A stretch of DNA of 38,018 nucleotides, from assembly GCF_001692445.1 (NCBI RefSeq), contig NZ_MAQA01000046.1, positions 1 to 38,018 of the forward strand, in the 5' to 3' direction. Below the pieces are notes generated by a model, which saw nothing but the letters and a program-made list of their open reading frames with translations, ran no database searches and was not told where the DNA came from. This stretch comes from Oerskovia enterophila. GTDB taxonomy: Bacteria > Actinomycetota > Actinomycetes > Actinomycetales > Cellulomonadaceae. This document shows positions 18,301 through 26,487 of this stretch, one piece after another. Numbering within the stretch: the stretch's first letter is position 1; every line of letters begins with the position of its first letter. The position numbers and the translations under genes are program-made.

Positions 18301-19321
18301 CGAGCGGGCCGTCGAACACACCGTCGTCGTCCACGTCGACCCGGACCGTCGCGTTGCCCTCGAAGTCGTCGATCCTGAAGTCGATCGTGCCCGACCGCGC
18401 GCCCGGCCCGGCGGGGACGAACGTCGGCCCGTCGATGCTGGGCGCCACGGGTGCGGCCAGCCGCAGCCAGGTGGTCTGGCCTCCCGGCAGCGTCACGCTC
18501 GCCGGCAGGTCGGTCGCGGGCGCCTCGAAGAACAGCTTGTAGGCCGAGAAGTCGCACCCCATGGCGTGCGCCGCGGACGACGTCCGGTAGGGCAGGCCCT
18601 GGTCTGCCGGGATCAGGCTCGAGCTCGTGAAGATGCTGCGGTAGGCCGAGGCGCACGTGGTCGTGTCGATGTTGCCGAACGCGTTGGCCGAGTACTCGGA
18701 GTCGATGCCCATGATCCCTCGACGGTCCACCTTGTAGGTGTACCCGTGCTCGGTCTGGTACCAGAGGGTCAGGTCGGCCGTGCGGATCGGCAGGTTGAGG
18801 TTGTCGGTCATCCGGAAGGACTCGGTCCAGGTGCGCCCGGGGATCACCGCGCCGCCCGCCGTGGAGGCCGTGATCGACCACGACATCTGCACCTGTCCGG
18901 CCGGGTCGGTCTGGGCCGGGGCCGACTTGGCGATCTCGACCTTCCAGACGCCGGCCGTCGCCGAGGTCGCGACCTGGCTCACGTTGCACGTCGTGCCCAC
19001 AGCGGCGGCGAGCGTGATCGCGGTGCATCGGGAGACCTCGCCCTGCGGGCTGGTGACCACGATGACGGGGTTCCAGGTCCTGGTCTCGGCCGAGAGCTTC
19101 GCGAAGCTGGCCGTGAAGCGTTCTCCGGCCCGGACGTACGTGTAGAAGGTCTGCGCGCCGCGCACGGACGTCCCGGTCGGGCCCGTCGCGGCCTGTGCTG
19201 CCGGGGTCACGACGACGAGCGCCGACGCCAGTCCCAGCACGAGCGCGAGCAGGGTCGCGAGACTCTTGCGCAGCCGGCTCCCTGCCCTGGGCTTCCTCGC
19301 CCGTGTGTGTGCACCCGACAT
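12380..19321 (-). CDS. Giant LAxTG-anchored surface protein with 13 DUF11-like repeats
   Basis: A 2313-residue secreted, wall-anchored protein. The signal peptide (1-44) ends at AQA before ATGPTG. A head region (about 45-505) of unrecognised fold has several Cys and an Asp-rich loop DVDDDGVFDG like a calcium site. One divergent repeat (about 505-655) and twelve regular repeats of 130-140 residues (about 656-2258) follow; they resemble DUF11 or D2-type isopeptide domains, each with FxxxK(S/T)xDP, DxITYTVTGTNTG, a central DDL and a C-terminal (L/V)xN, joined by Pro-rich linkers built on PPTGPPxTPP. The C-terminus has LATTG (2279-2283), a hydrophobic helix and an Arg-rich tail: a class E sortase signal. 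The start at 19321 has GAGGGG upstream at good spacing. No sortase lies nearby. Likely role: a rigid stalk presenting an adhesive head; the ligand is unknown. Confidence 0.85.
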   Translation of the reverse strand: MSGAHTRARKPRAGSRLRKSLATLLALVLGLASALVVVTPAAQAATGPTGTSVRGAQTFYTYVRAGERFTASFAKLSAETRTWNPVIVVTSPQGEVSRCTAITLAAAVGTTCNVSQVATSATAGVWKVEIAKSAPAQTDPAGQVQMSWSITASTAGGAVIPGRTWTESFRMTDNLNLPIRTADLTLWYQTEHGYTYKVDRRGIMGIDSEYSANAFGNIDTTTCASAYRSIFTSSSLIPADQGLPYRTSSAAHAMGCDFSAYKLFFEAPATDLPASVTLPGGQTTWLRLAAPVAPSIDGPTFVPAGPGARSGTIDFRIDDFEGNATVRVDVDDDGVFDGPLDRVFPVAALDAPQSVAFDGLDASGAVIPTSRPLAFRVEIDRVGEIHFVDEDIEIFNGGIAVNRINGPPQNDVRLFWNDTPVTDVQNDPRANVRCSTTPVVQALGGLPSSAGVHAWGVGTCPTNTIFGINPPPTDTTNGGTWGNNRAIDNWAYADTAITTTSDHPGFLLAKSSDPATGSIVNPGDEIRYTVTTSPVDYAHPEEVTDALEATTWSGRYSDSVSSVRDDADVPLDDLVSAPASGSSTTVTGDAWTWTGTDIPLSTTSVATTYTATVKAVGSGDGELRNVAFTHTPPEPPNPPTTCEPGTCGTTVHDVPGYQFTKTADPVSGSSVQPGDTVTYSLTGRNSGDTPLTVTIADDLADVLDDATYVAGSLAASIDGGAPVPLALVGSSFSWTGDLAEGQTVVVSYRVTVDAGTQGETLDNSATSTAQPPTGPAITPPPVVTTHPIPGFEVSKTADPASGTDVRPGDTITYTVTGTNTGATRLDPVVLSDDLGRVLPLGSLGAVTAEVDGAAVAAPVLSGTTLTWTGALDVGQEVVLTYAVTVADGLTGGLLHNVVTGTAQPPTGPPITPPAVETQHPVPGFALTKSSDPASGSRVAAGDLVTYTVTGTNTGDTVLDPVEITDDLSAVLDRAAVEGTPSASLGTAPEVSGTTLTWTGTLQPGESVVLTYAVRVDADAPAGTLLHNVADGSATPPTGPPLTPPAVETEHPIPGFVISKSSEPTAGSTIRGGESITYTLTGENTGATTLDPATLTDDLSAVLGHATLVPASITSTAGDLPVLDGTTLTWTGALAPGQKVTVGYQVIVDLDVAAGTIVQNTVTGSGQPPTGPPIVPPPVVTEHRVPGFTLEKSSDPVSGTTVSPGDTVTYTLRGTNTGATVLDPVVVTDDLAAVLDHADLVPGSITSNIGVVPELTGTTLRWEGVLNLGQQVVIQYTVTVDTDAPAGSVLHNVATGTATPPTGPPIVPPPVETQHPTPGFALTKTSDPASGTTVRGGDTITYTVTGTNTGETLLDPVVISDDLSGALDDGTLVEGSLEASIGSPALTADGFTWTGQLQVDESVVITYQVVVDETHDDGAIVRNVVSGSATPPGEPPLTPPDVVTEHPTPGFTVAKSADPASGSDVRPGDTLSYTITGTNTGATTLDPVVIVDDLSKVLDSTTLVDGSITSSRGAAPTLQGSSLTWSGALGVGQDVVITYQVTVDEDAAGATVLNTVDAGAQPPTGPPVTPPEVTTQHPVPGFSLAKASDPVSGRSVQGGDSITYTVTGTNTGATVLDPVAISDDLSDVLDDAALVEGSLAATIDGQPATAPSLTGTELLWTGVLQPQQVVVVTYRVTVDADVPPGALVKNAASGTATPPTGPPITPPEVTTQHPVPGFEVAKTSDPASGTAVRAGTVITYTVTGTNTGATPLSPVTLLDDLSKALDKATLVAGSPTVAITGDGSQGTQPTTPTLVGAALSWQGELGVGQTATLTYQVLVNADVPEGALVQNRVTGTATPPVGPPIAPPEVTTEHPVPGFVVAKTADPADGSTVQPGQTITYTVTGTNTGATVLDPVVVTDDMSAVLDHAAYVDGSAAATVGGVPVEAPSLDGTTLTWTGALPVGAAVTLTYQVVVDQDAPAGTTLRNRASGQGTPPTGPPITPPPILVQHPTPGFALTKVSDPGSGADVRPGQTITYTVTGANTGATVLAPVEISDDLSKVLDSATFVEGSLAATVDGQPATAPSLAGTELTWSGTLQPRQAVTLIYQVTVAEDAAGALVENTVRGQATPPTGPPVTPPEVTTENPVPGFEVAKTSDPASGSTVQAGQTITYTVTGTNTGATVLDPVVLSDDLVKVLSGATFVEGSIEATVADAPVDGATLQGTALTWSGALRPGQAVTVTYQVKVDAGVGAATVLKNVVTGTATPPVGPPLTPPPATTEHRTPPPPAPVAPPTTPGEWLATTGSTVGPVLAAALLMTLLGLVLVRARRRRSPE
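12545..17806 (-). repeat. Tandem ~400-bp coding repeats (13 units)
   Basis: The motif corresponding to TYTVTGTNTG recurs every 392-424 bp (near 12851, 13255, 13661, 14085, 14494, 14888, 15285, 15680, 16073, 16465, 16865 and 17266), with a divergent thirteenth unit at about 17355-17806. Units differ enough at the DNA level that this is an old expansion with some local homogenisation. The array invites copy-number change by recombination and is a risk for misassembly with short reads. Confidence 0.85.
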
Positions 19322-19697
19322 GATCGTCCCCTCGTCGTCCGAGCACGCGCCGTGGGACACGTGCACTGGCTAAGACCGCCGGGCCGCATTCTCATGACGG
19401 GAACGGTGCGGGTGAAAGGTCGGGGCACGCGATATCGGGCGTTCCTTCCATATAGGTGTTCTCCACACGATTCGGGGCCATTTCCCTCTCATGCGCCTCT
19501 CATCTGCCCGACGGCGCCGCTCACCAGCCGCGCCAGGTCGCCGTTCCGCGCGGCACGGGGGTTCAGGTACGTGGTTTCCCGTACGCCTGGAGACCGTTTG
19601 AAGACGCGACGAGCGCTGACCTACCGTCGCAACGTTCTGGTCGAGGTGGACCGAGGCCCTGCGTCTCGCCGTCCGCCACAAAGAAAGCGAGATGCAC
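19322..19697. other. 376-nt divergent promoter region, surface protein / LPMO
   Basis: No gene. Minus-strand side: GAGGGG ribosome site of the surface-protein gene just inside 19322-19335. Plus-strand side: an unusually AT-rich block (about 19430-19500) with TATAGG (19452-19457), an inverted repeat GTACG-8-CGTAC (19567-19584), and the LPMO promoter candidate at 19598-19627. Divergence means a regulator bound here could control both the anchored protein and the LPMO. Confidence 0.55.
19598..19627 (+). promoter_or_regulatory. Candidate promoter of the first LPMO gene
   Basis: TTGAAG (19598-19603), an 18-base spacer and TACCGT (19622-19627), followed by a leader of about 65 nt. The second LPMO gene has a matching layout (TTGTGC-17-TAGCGT and a similar leader length), which supports both assignments. 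Confidence 0.45.
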
Positions 19698-20489
19698 ATG
19701 AGACGACTTCGCGCGGCAATGATCACCGCCGTTCTCGGCGCGACCGCCATCGTCGCCCCCGTGGTGCTGGCGCCCGCCGCCTCCGCACACGGCTGGGTCA
19801 CCTCCCCGCCGAGCCGTCAGGACAACTGCGCGACCGGCGCCGTGTCCTTCGACTGCGGCACCCTGAAGTACGAGCCGCAGAGCGTCGAGGCCCCGCACGG
19901 CGGCACGACCTGCAGCGGCGGCAGCGCCTACGCGATCCTCGACGACAACAGCAAGCCCTGGCCCCGCACCACGGTCGGCTCGTCGGTCAAGATCCAGTGG
20001 AAGCTCACCGCGAACCACGCGACGAGCACGTGGGAGTACTTCGTCGACGGCAAGCTGCACCAGACCTACGACCAGGGTGGCGCGCAGCCGCCGAAGGACA
20101 TCTCGCACACGCTGACGAACCTGCCGGCGGGCAACCACACCATCCTCGCGCGCTGGAACGTGGCCGACACGGTCAACTCGTTCTACAACTGCATCGACAT
20201 CACGGTCGCGGGCGGCGGCACCACGGGTGGCACGACCGGTGGCACCACGGGCGGCGAGACCGGCACGACCGGTGGCACCACGGGCGGCGAGACCGGCACG
20301 ACCGGCGGCACCACGGGCGGCACGCCCGGCACGTGCACCGACGCGGCCTGGGACACCAACGCCGTCTACACGGGCGGCACCAAGGTGTCGCTCGACGGCC
20401 AGGTCTACGAGGCCAAGTGGTGGACCAAGGGTGAGGCTCCCAGCGCGGGCGCGCAGTGGGGCCCCTGGAAGAGTCTCGGCGCCTGCTGA
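19698..20489 (+). CDS. AA10 lytic polysaccharide monooxygenase with CBM5/12 (copy 1)
   Basis: A 263-residue secreted copper enzyme that oxidatively cleaves crystalline polysaccharide. The signal peptide (1-30) ends at ASA, leaving His31 as the mature N-terminus, which forms the copper brace with His107 (TANHATSTWEYF); Phe162 (NSFYNC) is the axial residue. The AA10 domain covers 31-171, then a Gly/Thr linker (about 172-211) and a CBM5/12 chitin-type module (about 212-263) with AWDTNAVYTGG and YEAKWWTKGE. AA10-CBM5 architecture and the HGWVTSPPSR start suggest chitin as substrate, though some AA10 act on cellulose. The start at 19698 matches the paralogue (MRRLRAAM); an ATG two codons earlier is also possible. 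Confidence 0.92.
   Translation: MRRLRAAMITAVLGATAIVAPVVLAPAASAHGWVTSPPSRQDNCATGAVSFDCGTLKYEPQSVEAPHGGTTCSGGSAYAILDDNSKPWPRTTVGSSVKIQWKLTANHATSTWEYFVDGKLHQTYDQGGAQPPKDISHTLTNLPAGNHTILARWNVADTVNSFYNCIDITVAGGGTTGGTTGGTTGGETGTTGGTTGGETGTTGGTTGGTPGTCTDAAWDTNAVYTGGTKVSLDGQVYEAKWWTKGEAPSAGAQWGPWKSLGAC
20216..20335 (+). repeat. Short coding repeat in the LPMO linker
   Basis: Gly/Thr linker DNA made of GGCACCACGG-like units with a 33-nt higher period (GGCGAGACCGGCACGACCGG seen twice). It encodes runs of TTGG with two GGETG steps. Length may vary between strains. Confidence 0.75.
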
Positions 20490-20530
20490 GACCCGATGCC
20501 CGTGAGGGCGTGAGGTACCGCGCACGAAGC

Positions 20531-20584
20531 GCACAGAAGTGGCGCCGTGCCAGGAATTCTCCTGGCACGGCGCCACTTCTGTGC
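20531..20584. terminator. Perfect 25-bp hairpin after LPMO copy 1
   Basis: Arms 20531-20555 and 20560-20584 are exact complements; the loop is ATTC. The arms begin GCACAGAAGTGG and end GTGCCAGGA. It lies 42 bases after the LPMO stop and would form a very stable RNA hairpin, so it probably terminates transcription between the two LPMO genes. No T-run follows. Confidence 0.8.
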
Positions 20585-20593
20585 ATGCCCGAT

Positions 20594-20651
20594 ACGTAGG
20601 ACCCCCTACGTGCTTTACCGGATTGTGCCTGCCTGTTTCTTTCCTTAGCGT
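20594..20651 (+). promoter_or_regulatory. Candidate promoter and operator of the second LPMO gene
   Basis: TTGTGC (20623-20628), a 17-base spacer and TAGCGT (20646-20651) form the promoter candidate. Immediately upstream an inverted repeat ACGTAGG-4-CCTACGT (20594-20611) is a likely protein site. The first LPMO gene has a GTACG-8-CGTAC dyad in the corresponding place, which hints at a common or related regulator. Confidence 0.5.
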
Positions 20652-20729
20652 CGAAGATGTCCGATTCGACATGAGTAGGTCGCCCGGCAATGGGGCCTAC
20701 CGACTTCCATGGAGAGCGAGAAGAGAAAC

Positions 20730-21500
20730 ATGAGACGACTACGCGCGGCGATGATCGCCGCCGTCCTCGGAGCGGCAGCGATCGCAGCCCCGATCATCGT
20801 GGCACCCAGCGCCTCGGCGCACGGGTGGATCACGTCCCCGCCCAGCCGGCAGGACAACTGTGCGACCGGCGCGGTGTCCTTCAGCTGTGGCGGGGTGCAG
20901 TACGAGCCCCAGAGCGTCGAGGCCCCCAAGGGGTCCATGCAGTGCTCGGGCGGCAGCGGGTTCACCGTCCTGGACGACAACAGCAAGGCCTGGCCTCGCA
21001 AGAGCGTCGGCTCGACGGTGACGTTCCAGTGGAAGCTCACGGCAGCCCACAACACGAGCACGTGGGAGTACTTCGTCGACGGCAAGCTGCACCAGACGTT
21101 CAGCCAGGGTGGCGCACAGCCGCCGAGCAACATCTCGCACACCCTGACGAACCTGCCCGCGGGCAACCACACCGTGCTCGCCCGGTGGAACGTGTCCAAC
21201 ACCGTCAACGCGTTCTACAACTGCGTCGACATCTCGGTCGGCGGCGACCCCACGGGCAACCCGACGGGTGGCGACCCGACCGGCGGCAACCCCACGGGCG
21301 GCGACCCGACGGGCACCACCGGCGGCACGACCGGCAACGGCACGTGCACGGACCCGGCCTGGTCGGCGGGCTCGGTCTACACGGGCGGCGCCCGCGTCTC
21401 CTACAACAACACGAAGTACGAGGCCAAGTGGTGGACCACGGGCGAGAACCCGGGCACGAGCGGCCAGTGGGGCGTGTGGAAGAACCTCGGCGCCTGCTGA
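20730..21500 (+). CDS. AA10 lytic polysaccharide monooxygenase with CBM5/12 (copy 2)
   Basis: A 256-residue tandem paralogue of the preceding LPMO with the same plan: signal peptide 1-30, mature His31, second brace His107 (TAAHNTSTWEYF), axial Phe162 (NAFYNC), AA10 domain to about 170, linker 171-204, CBM5/12 module about 205-256. The catalytic domains and signal peptides are nearly superimposable, but the linker here is built of GDPTGGNPTG units rather than TTGG, and the tail ends KNLGAC versus KSLGAC. Start 20730 was chosen over an in-frame ATG 21 nt upstream because the conserved MRRLRAAM begins there and AGAAGAG precedes it. The gene has its own promoter, and a strong hairpin separates it from copy 1, so the two are probably expressed independently. 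Confidence 0.92.
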   Translation: MRRLRAAMIAAVLGAAAIAAPIIVAPSASAHGWITSPPSRQDNCATGAVSFSCGGVQYEPQSVEAPKGSMQCSGGSGFTVLDDNSKAWPRKSVGSTVTFQWKLTAAHNTSTWEYFVDGKLHQTFSQGGAQPPSNISHTLTNLPAGNHTVLARWNVSNTVNAFYNCVDISVGGDPTGNPTGGDPTGGNPTGGDPTGTTGGTTGNGTCTDPAWSAGSVYTGGARVSYNNTKYEAKWWTTGENPGTSGQWGVWKNLGAC

Positions 21501-21616
21501 GGTGACGACCGTCCCGTCGACGCGCTGGAGAACGTGGCGGCGGGAGCATCGCCAGGGCCCGTCCGGAGCCCGCCTGGATCAGCAGGCGGCCCCGGGCGGG
21601 CCCTCTCCCCGTTCCA

Positions 21617-23480
<1,864 letters not shown>

Positions 23481-23694
23481 GGTCACTTCCCTTCCCGACG
23501 TCGGACCACCCCAGCGTAGGCGGCTCCCGCCCCGCGCGGGACCGGCCGTCACGCCCGACGGCGCCGAGCGCCACTGCGGCGAATGTCGCCTTTGGGCGTG
23601 CGAACCCCGCGCAACCGTGCCACGGTGAACGGGAACCGACGCCACCCGGCCGCACTCGCACCGTCCGGGTCGTCGCCCGGAGAACGGAGTGGCT

Positions 23695-23961
23695 ATGTGG
23701 ATTCTGTCCTGGATCGTCATCGGCCTCATCATGGGAGCCATCGCTCGCGCCATCATGCCTGGTAGGGCAAGTGGAGGCTGGGTCGTGACGCTGATCGTCG
23801 GCGTCGTCGGGGCGTTCGTCGGTGGATTCATCGGCAGGGCTTTCGGCTCCGACCCCAACCAGGAGTTCTGGTCCTTCTCGACGTGGTTCTGGGCCTTCAT
23901 CGGTTCGCTCGTCGTGCTGCTCATCTGGGGCCTGATCTCGGGCCGCAGGTCGAAGGCCTGA
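23695..23961 (+). CDS. GlsB/YeaQ/YmgE family small membrane protein
   Basis: An 88-residue protein of the transglycosylase-associated family, with three membrane helices (about 3-19, 28-50, 60-82) rich in Gly and the family motifs IGLIMGAIARAIMPG and GVVGAFVGGFIG. Family members are often stress-induced, but no enzymatic activity is established. The ATG at 23695 is preferred over GTG at 23689 because GGAG lies five bases before it. The gene stands alone and is followed by a strong hairpin. Confidence 0.85.
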   Translation: MWILSWIVIGLIMGAIARAIMPGRASGGWVVTLIVGVVGAFVGGFIGRAFGSDPNQEFWSFSTWFWAFIGSLVVLLIWGLISGRRSKA

Positions 23962-24014
23962 CGCTCGCTCCGCCGTCGGGCACCTGACGGCTCCCCGCGG
24001 CGCGCCGCACCACC

Positions 24015-24052
24015 CCGGACGGCCCGGCCCCTCGACGGGCCGGGCCGTCCGG
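24015..24052 (+). terminator. 16-bp hairpin after the small membrane protein gene
   Basis: Arms 24015-24030 and 24037-24052 are exact complements (beginning CCGGACGGCC) with the 6-nt loop CTCGAC. It lies 53 bases after the stop and before the acetyltransferase cluster. Confidence 0.75.
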
Positions 24053-24115
24053 CGACGCGGACACACCCCTCGAAATACCGTGGACCGCTCCCACCCCGCG
24101 GAGGACGCTGGGACC

Positions 24116-25249
24116 ATGAGCTCCCCCACCGAGTCGACGGCGACCTGGCGCGTCCTCGAGGCCCCGCACCCCACGAGCCTCGACGCCCCCGACGCCTGGG
24201 CCTACCTCGGCATCGCCCAGGTCGAGGCCGAGGTCACGACCGAGGCCCACGGCTACGACGACCTCGCCGACGAGGCGCGCGACGTCCTCGCCGGGATGAA
24301 CAGCCAGCGGTACACGACCAAGCAGCGCGTCGTCGCCGTCCGCGCCGACGCACCCGAGACCCCGCGACCGCAGGACGTGCTCGGCCACCTGGCCGTCGCG
24401 CTGCCGACCAGCAGCAACACGCACCTGGGCGAGCTGTCCGTGCAGGTCCGACCCGCGCACCGACGCCACGGGATCGGGAGCGCGCTGTGGGAGACGGGCG
24501 AGAAGATCCTCGTCGACGCGGGCCGCACCACCCTGTTCACGGACACCCAGCACGGCACCGAGCCGCCGCCCGGACCGGGCGCCCTCGAGGCGCGCACGGG
24601 CGCCGGGCGCGTCCCTGCGGACGCCCCCGGGCCGCGCTTCGTCGCCGGCAAGGGCTACGCCCTCGAGCAGGTCGAGCGGCACTCGATCCTGGCGCTGCCG
24701 GTCGACCCCGCGTTGCTCGACCGCCTGCGGGCAGGCGCGGTCGGGGCAGCCGGCCCCGACTACCGCACGCTCGTGTGGGAGGACGACGTCCCCCCGGACC
24801 GGCGCGAGCAGGTCGGGACGCTGTTCACGCGCATGAGCACCGACGCCCCGGTGGGCGACATCGACTTCCGCGAGGACCCGTGGGACGCGCAGCGCGTGGG
24901 CGTCTGGGTCGACGAGCTGCTCGGCAAGGGGCACGGCCTGCTCATGACGGTCGCCGAGCACGTCCCGACCGGCACGCTCGCCGCGTTCTCGGTCTTCGCC
25001 TACCCCAAGGACCGCCCCGCGTTCGCGTTCCAGGAGGACACCCTGGTGCTGCACGAGCACCGAGGCCACCGCCTCGGGATGCTCGTCAAGGTCGTGAACC
25101 TCGACGAGCTCGCCGTGCGCCGACCCGCGACCGAACGTATCCACACCTGGAACGCCGAGGAGAACGACCACATGCTCGCGATCAACATCGACCTGGGCTT
25201 CACGCCTGCCGGCGGCTACGCGGGCTGGCAGAAGCGGGTGGGCGCGTGA
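24116..25249 (+). CDS. Double-GNAT acetyltransferase (paralogue 1)
   Basis: A 377-residue protein with two GNAT folds. The first acetyl-CoA-binding motif is VRPAHRRHGIGSALWE (about 111-126) and the second is EHRGHRLGMLVK (about 314-325), both close to the R/Q-x-x-G-x-G/A consensus. The C-terminal domain ends with TWNAEENDHMLAIN, shared by all three paralogues. Two-domain GNATs include mycothiol synthase MshD, but these are not close to it; the acceptor substrate is unknown. The start at 24116 is set by GGAGG upstream. The end overlaps the next gene in GTGA. Confidence 0.82.
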   Translation: MSSPTESTATWRVLEAPHPTSLDAPDAWAYLGIAQVEAEVTTEAHGYDDLADEARDVLAGMNSQRYTTKQRVVAVRADAPETPRPQDVLGHLAVALPTSSNTHLGELSVQVRPAHRRHGIGSALWETGEKILVDAGRTTLFTDTQHGTEPPPGPGALEARTGAGRVPADAPGPRFVAGKGYALEQVERHSILALPVDPALLDRLRAGAVGAAGPDYRTLVWEDDVPPDRREQVGTLFTRMSTDAPVGDIDFREDPWDAQRVGVWVDELLGKGHGLLMTVAEHVPTGTLAAFSVFAYPKDRPAFAFQEDTLVLHEHRGHRLGMLVKVVNLDELAVRRPATERIHTWNAEENDHMLAINIDLGFTPAGGYAGWQKRVGA

Positions 25250-26424
25250 GCGGCCCGTCGCAGACCGCGGCCCCTGCGGAGGACCAGGTCTCCGGCCCGA
25301 CGGCGTGGCGCGTCCTGCGCGTGCCCGTCCCGGACTCGCTCGACGCACCCGAGGCGTGGGGCGTGCACGGCACCGTCCGTGTGGGAGAGGCCGTCGACCG
25401 GGAGATCCACGGGCACACCGACCTCGCGCTGGACGCCGCGACCACGCTCGTCAGCATGACGGCCCAGCAGGAGTACAAGAAGACCGTCCGGCTCGTCGCG
25501 GTAGCCCTCGGCGCCCGTGGCGGCGAACCGGACCGGACCCCGGCGGCGAGCGACGTCGTCGGGCGCGGCATGGTGGGCCTTCCCCAGAAGGGGAACACGC
25601 ACGTCGCGATCGTGTACGCGGGGGTCGACCCCGACCACCGTGGCCAAGGCGTGGGTACAGCGCTCTGGGAGGAGGGCCTGCGCATCGCGCGAGAGGCCGG
25701 ACGCACCGTGATCCTGTCGGACTCGTCGCACTCGCCCGAACCCCCTGCGGGGCCCGGCGCGCTCGAGTCGCCGACCGGGAGCGGACGCGTCCCGCTCGAC
25801 GATCCGGGCACCCGCTTCGCGCTCTCTCGCGGGTTCTCGCTCGAGCAGGTCATGCGGCACTCGGCGATCTCGCTGCCTCCTCGCCAGGACGTCGTGGCCC
25901 GGTTGCGCGAGGCTGCCCGTGCTGCCGCCGCCGACCGGTACCGGGTCCACCTCTGGCAGGACACGGTCCCCGAGGACTGGATCGACGAGTTCGCCGTGCT
26001 CGAGACCCGCATGAGCACCGACGCCCCCTCGGGCGGGCTCGACCTCGAGGAGGACCCGTGGGACGCGGACCGCGTCCGTGCGGCCTCCCGGTCGTTCGCC
26101 GACCGAGGGCAGGGGTATCTCATCGCGGTCGCCGAGCACGTCGCGACCGGACGGCTCGCCGGGTTCTCGATGGTCTCCTACCCGCACGACCGGCCCGAGG
26201 TCGTGGTCCAGGAGGACACCCTGGTGCTGCGTGAGCACCGGGGCCACCAGCTCGGGATGCTCGTCAAGATCGCGGTGCTCGACGAGCTCGCGCGCGTGCG
26301 GCCCTCGTCTCGGCGCATCCACACCTGGAACGCGCAGGAGAACCGGCACATGCTCGCGATCAACGAGGCGCTCGGGTTCGAGGTCGCGAGCGTCGACGCG
26401 GAGTGGCAGCTGCGGCTCGCCTGA
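25246..26424 (+). CDS. Double-GNAT acetyltransferase (paralogue 2)
   Basis: A 392-residue protein starting at GTG inside the stop codon of paralogue 1 (4-base overlap), so translation is coupled. Same plan: first acetyl-CoA motif DPDHRGQGVGTALWEE (about 128-143), second LREHRGHQLGMLVK (328-341), and the shared MSTDAP, EEDPWDA and TWNAQENRHMLAIN blocks. The first motif here is closest to the canonical GNAT consensus, so both sites look able to bind acetyl-CoA. Function unknown; coupling to paralogue 1 suggests a joint pathway or a heterodimer. Confidence 0.82.
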   Translation: MSGPSQTAAPAEDQVSGPTAWRVLRVPVPDSLDAPEAWGVHGTVRVGEAVDREIHGHTDLALDAATTLVSMTAQQEYKKTVRLVAVALGARGGEPDRTPAASDVVGRGMVGLPQKGNTHVAIVYAGVDPDHRGQGVGTALWEEGLRIAREAGRTVILSDSSHSPEPPAGPGALESPTGSGRVPLDDPGTRFALSRGFSLEQVMRHSAISLPPRQDVVARLREAARAAAADRYRVHLWQDTVPEDWIDEFAVLETRMSTDAPSGGLDLEEDPWDADRVRAASRSFADRGQGYLIAVAEHVATGRLAGFSMVSYPHDRPEVVVQEDTLVLREHRGHQLGMLVKIAVLDELARVRPSSRRIHTWNAQENRHMLAINEALGFEVASVDAEWQLRLA

Positions 26425-26450
26425 CCGACGGGGCGATGTGTCGTTATTGT
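26421..26450 (+). promoter_or_regulatory. Candidate promoter of the third GNAT gene
   Basis: CTGACC (26421-26426, overlapping the stop of paralogue 2) and TATTGT (26445-26450) are 18 bases apart, in a locally AT-rich patch. This would allow the third acetyltransferase gene to be expressed apart from the first two. Confidence 0.35.
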
Positions 26451-26487
26451 CTGGCCCGAGCGGACCCCGGGGCGCAAGAGTGGGCGC

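Noticed and set aside
15380-20434. Very long open frame (over 1600 codons) on the plus strand opposite the giant surface-protein gene
   Set aside because: It is Arg/Gly/Asp-rich low-complexity translation typical of the antisense of GC3-rich genes, and it crosses into the LPMO gene. The minus-strand product has a signal peptide, ordered repeats and a sorting signal.
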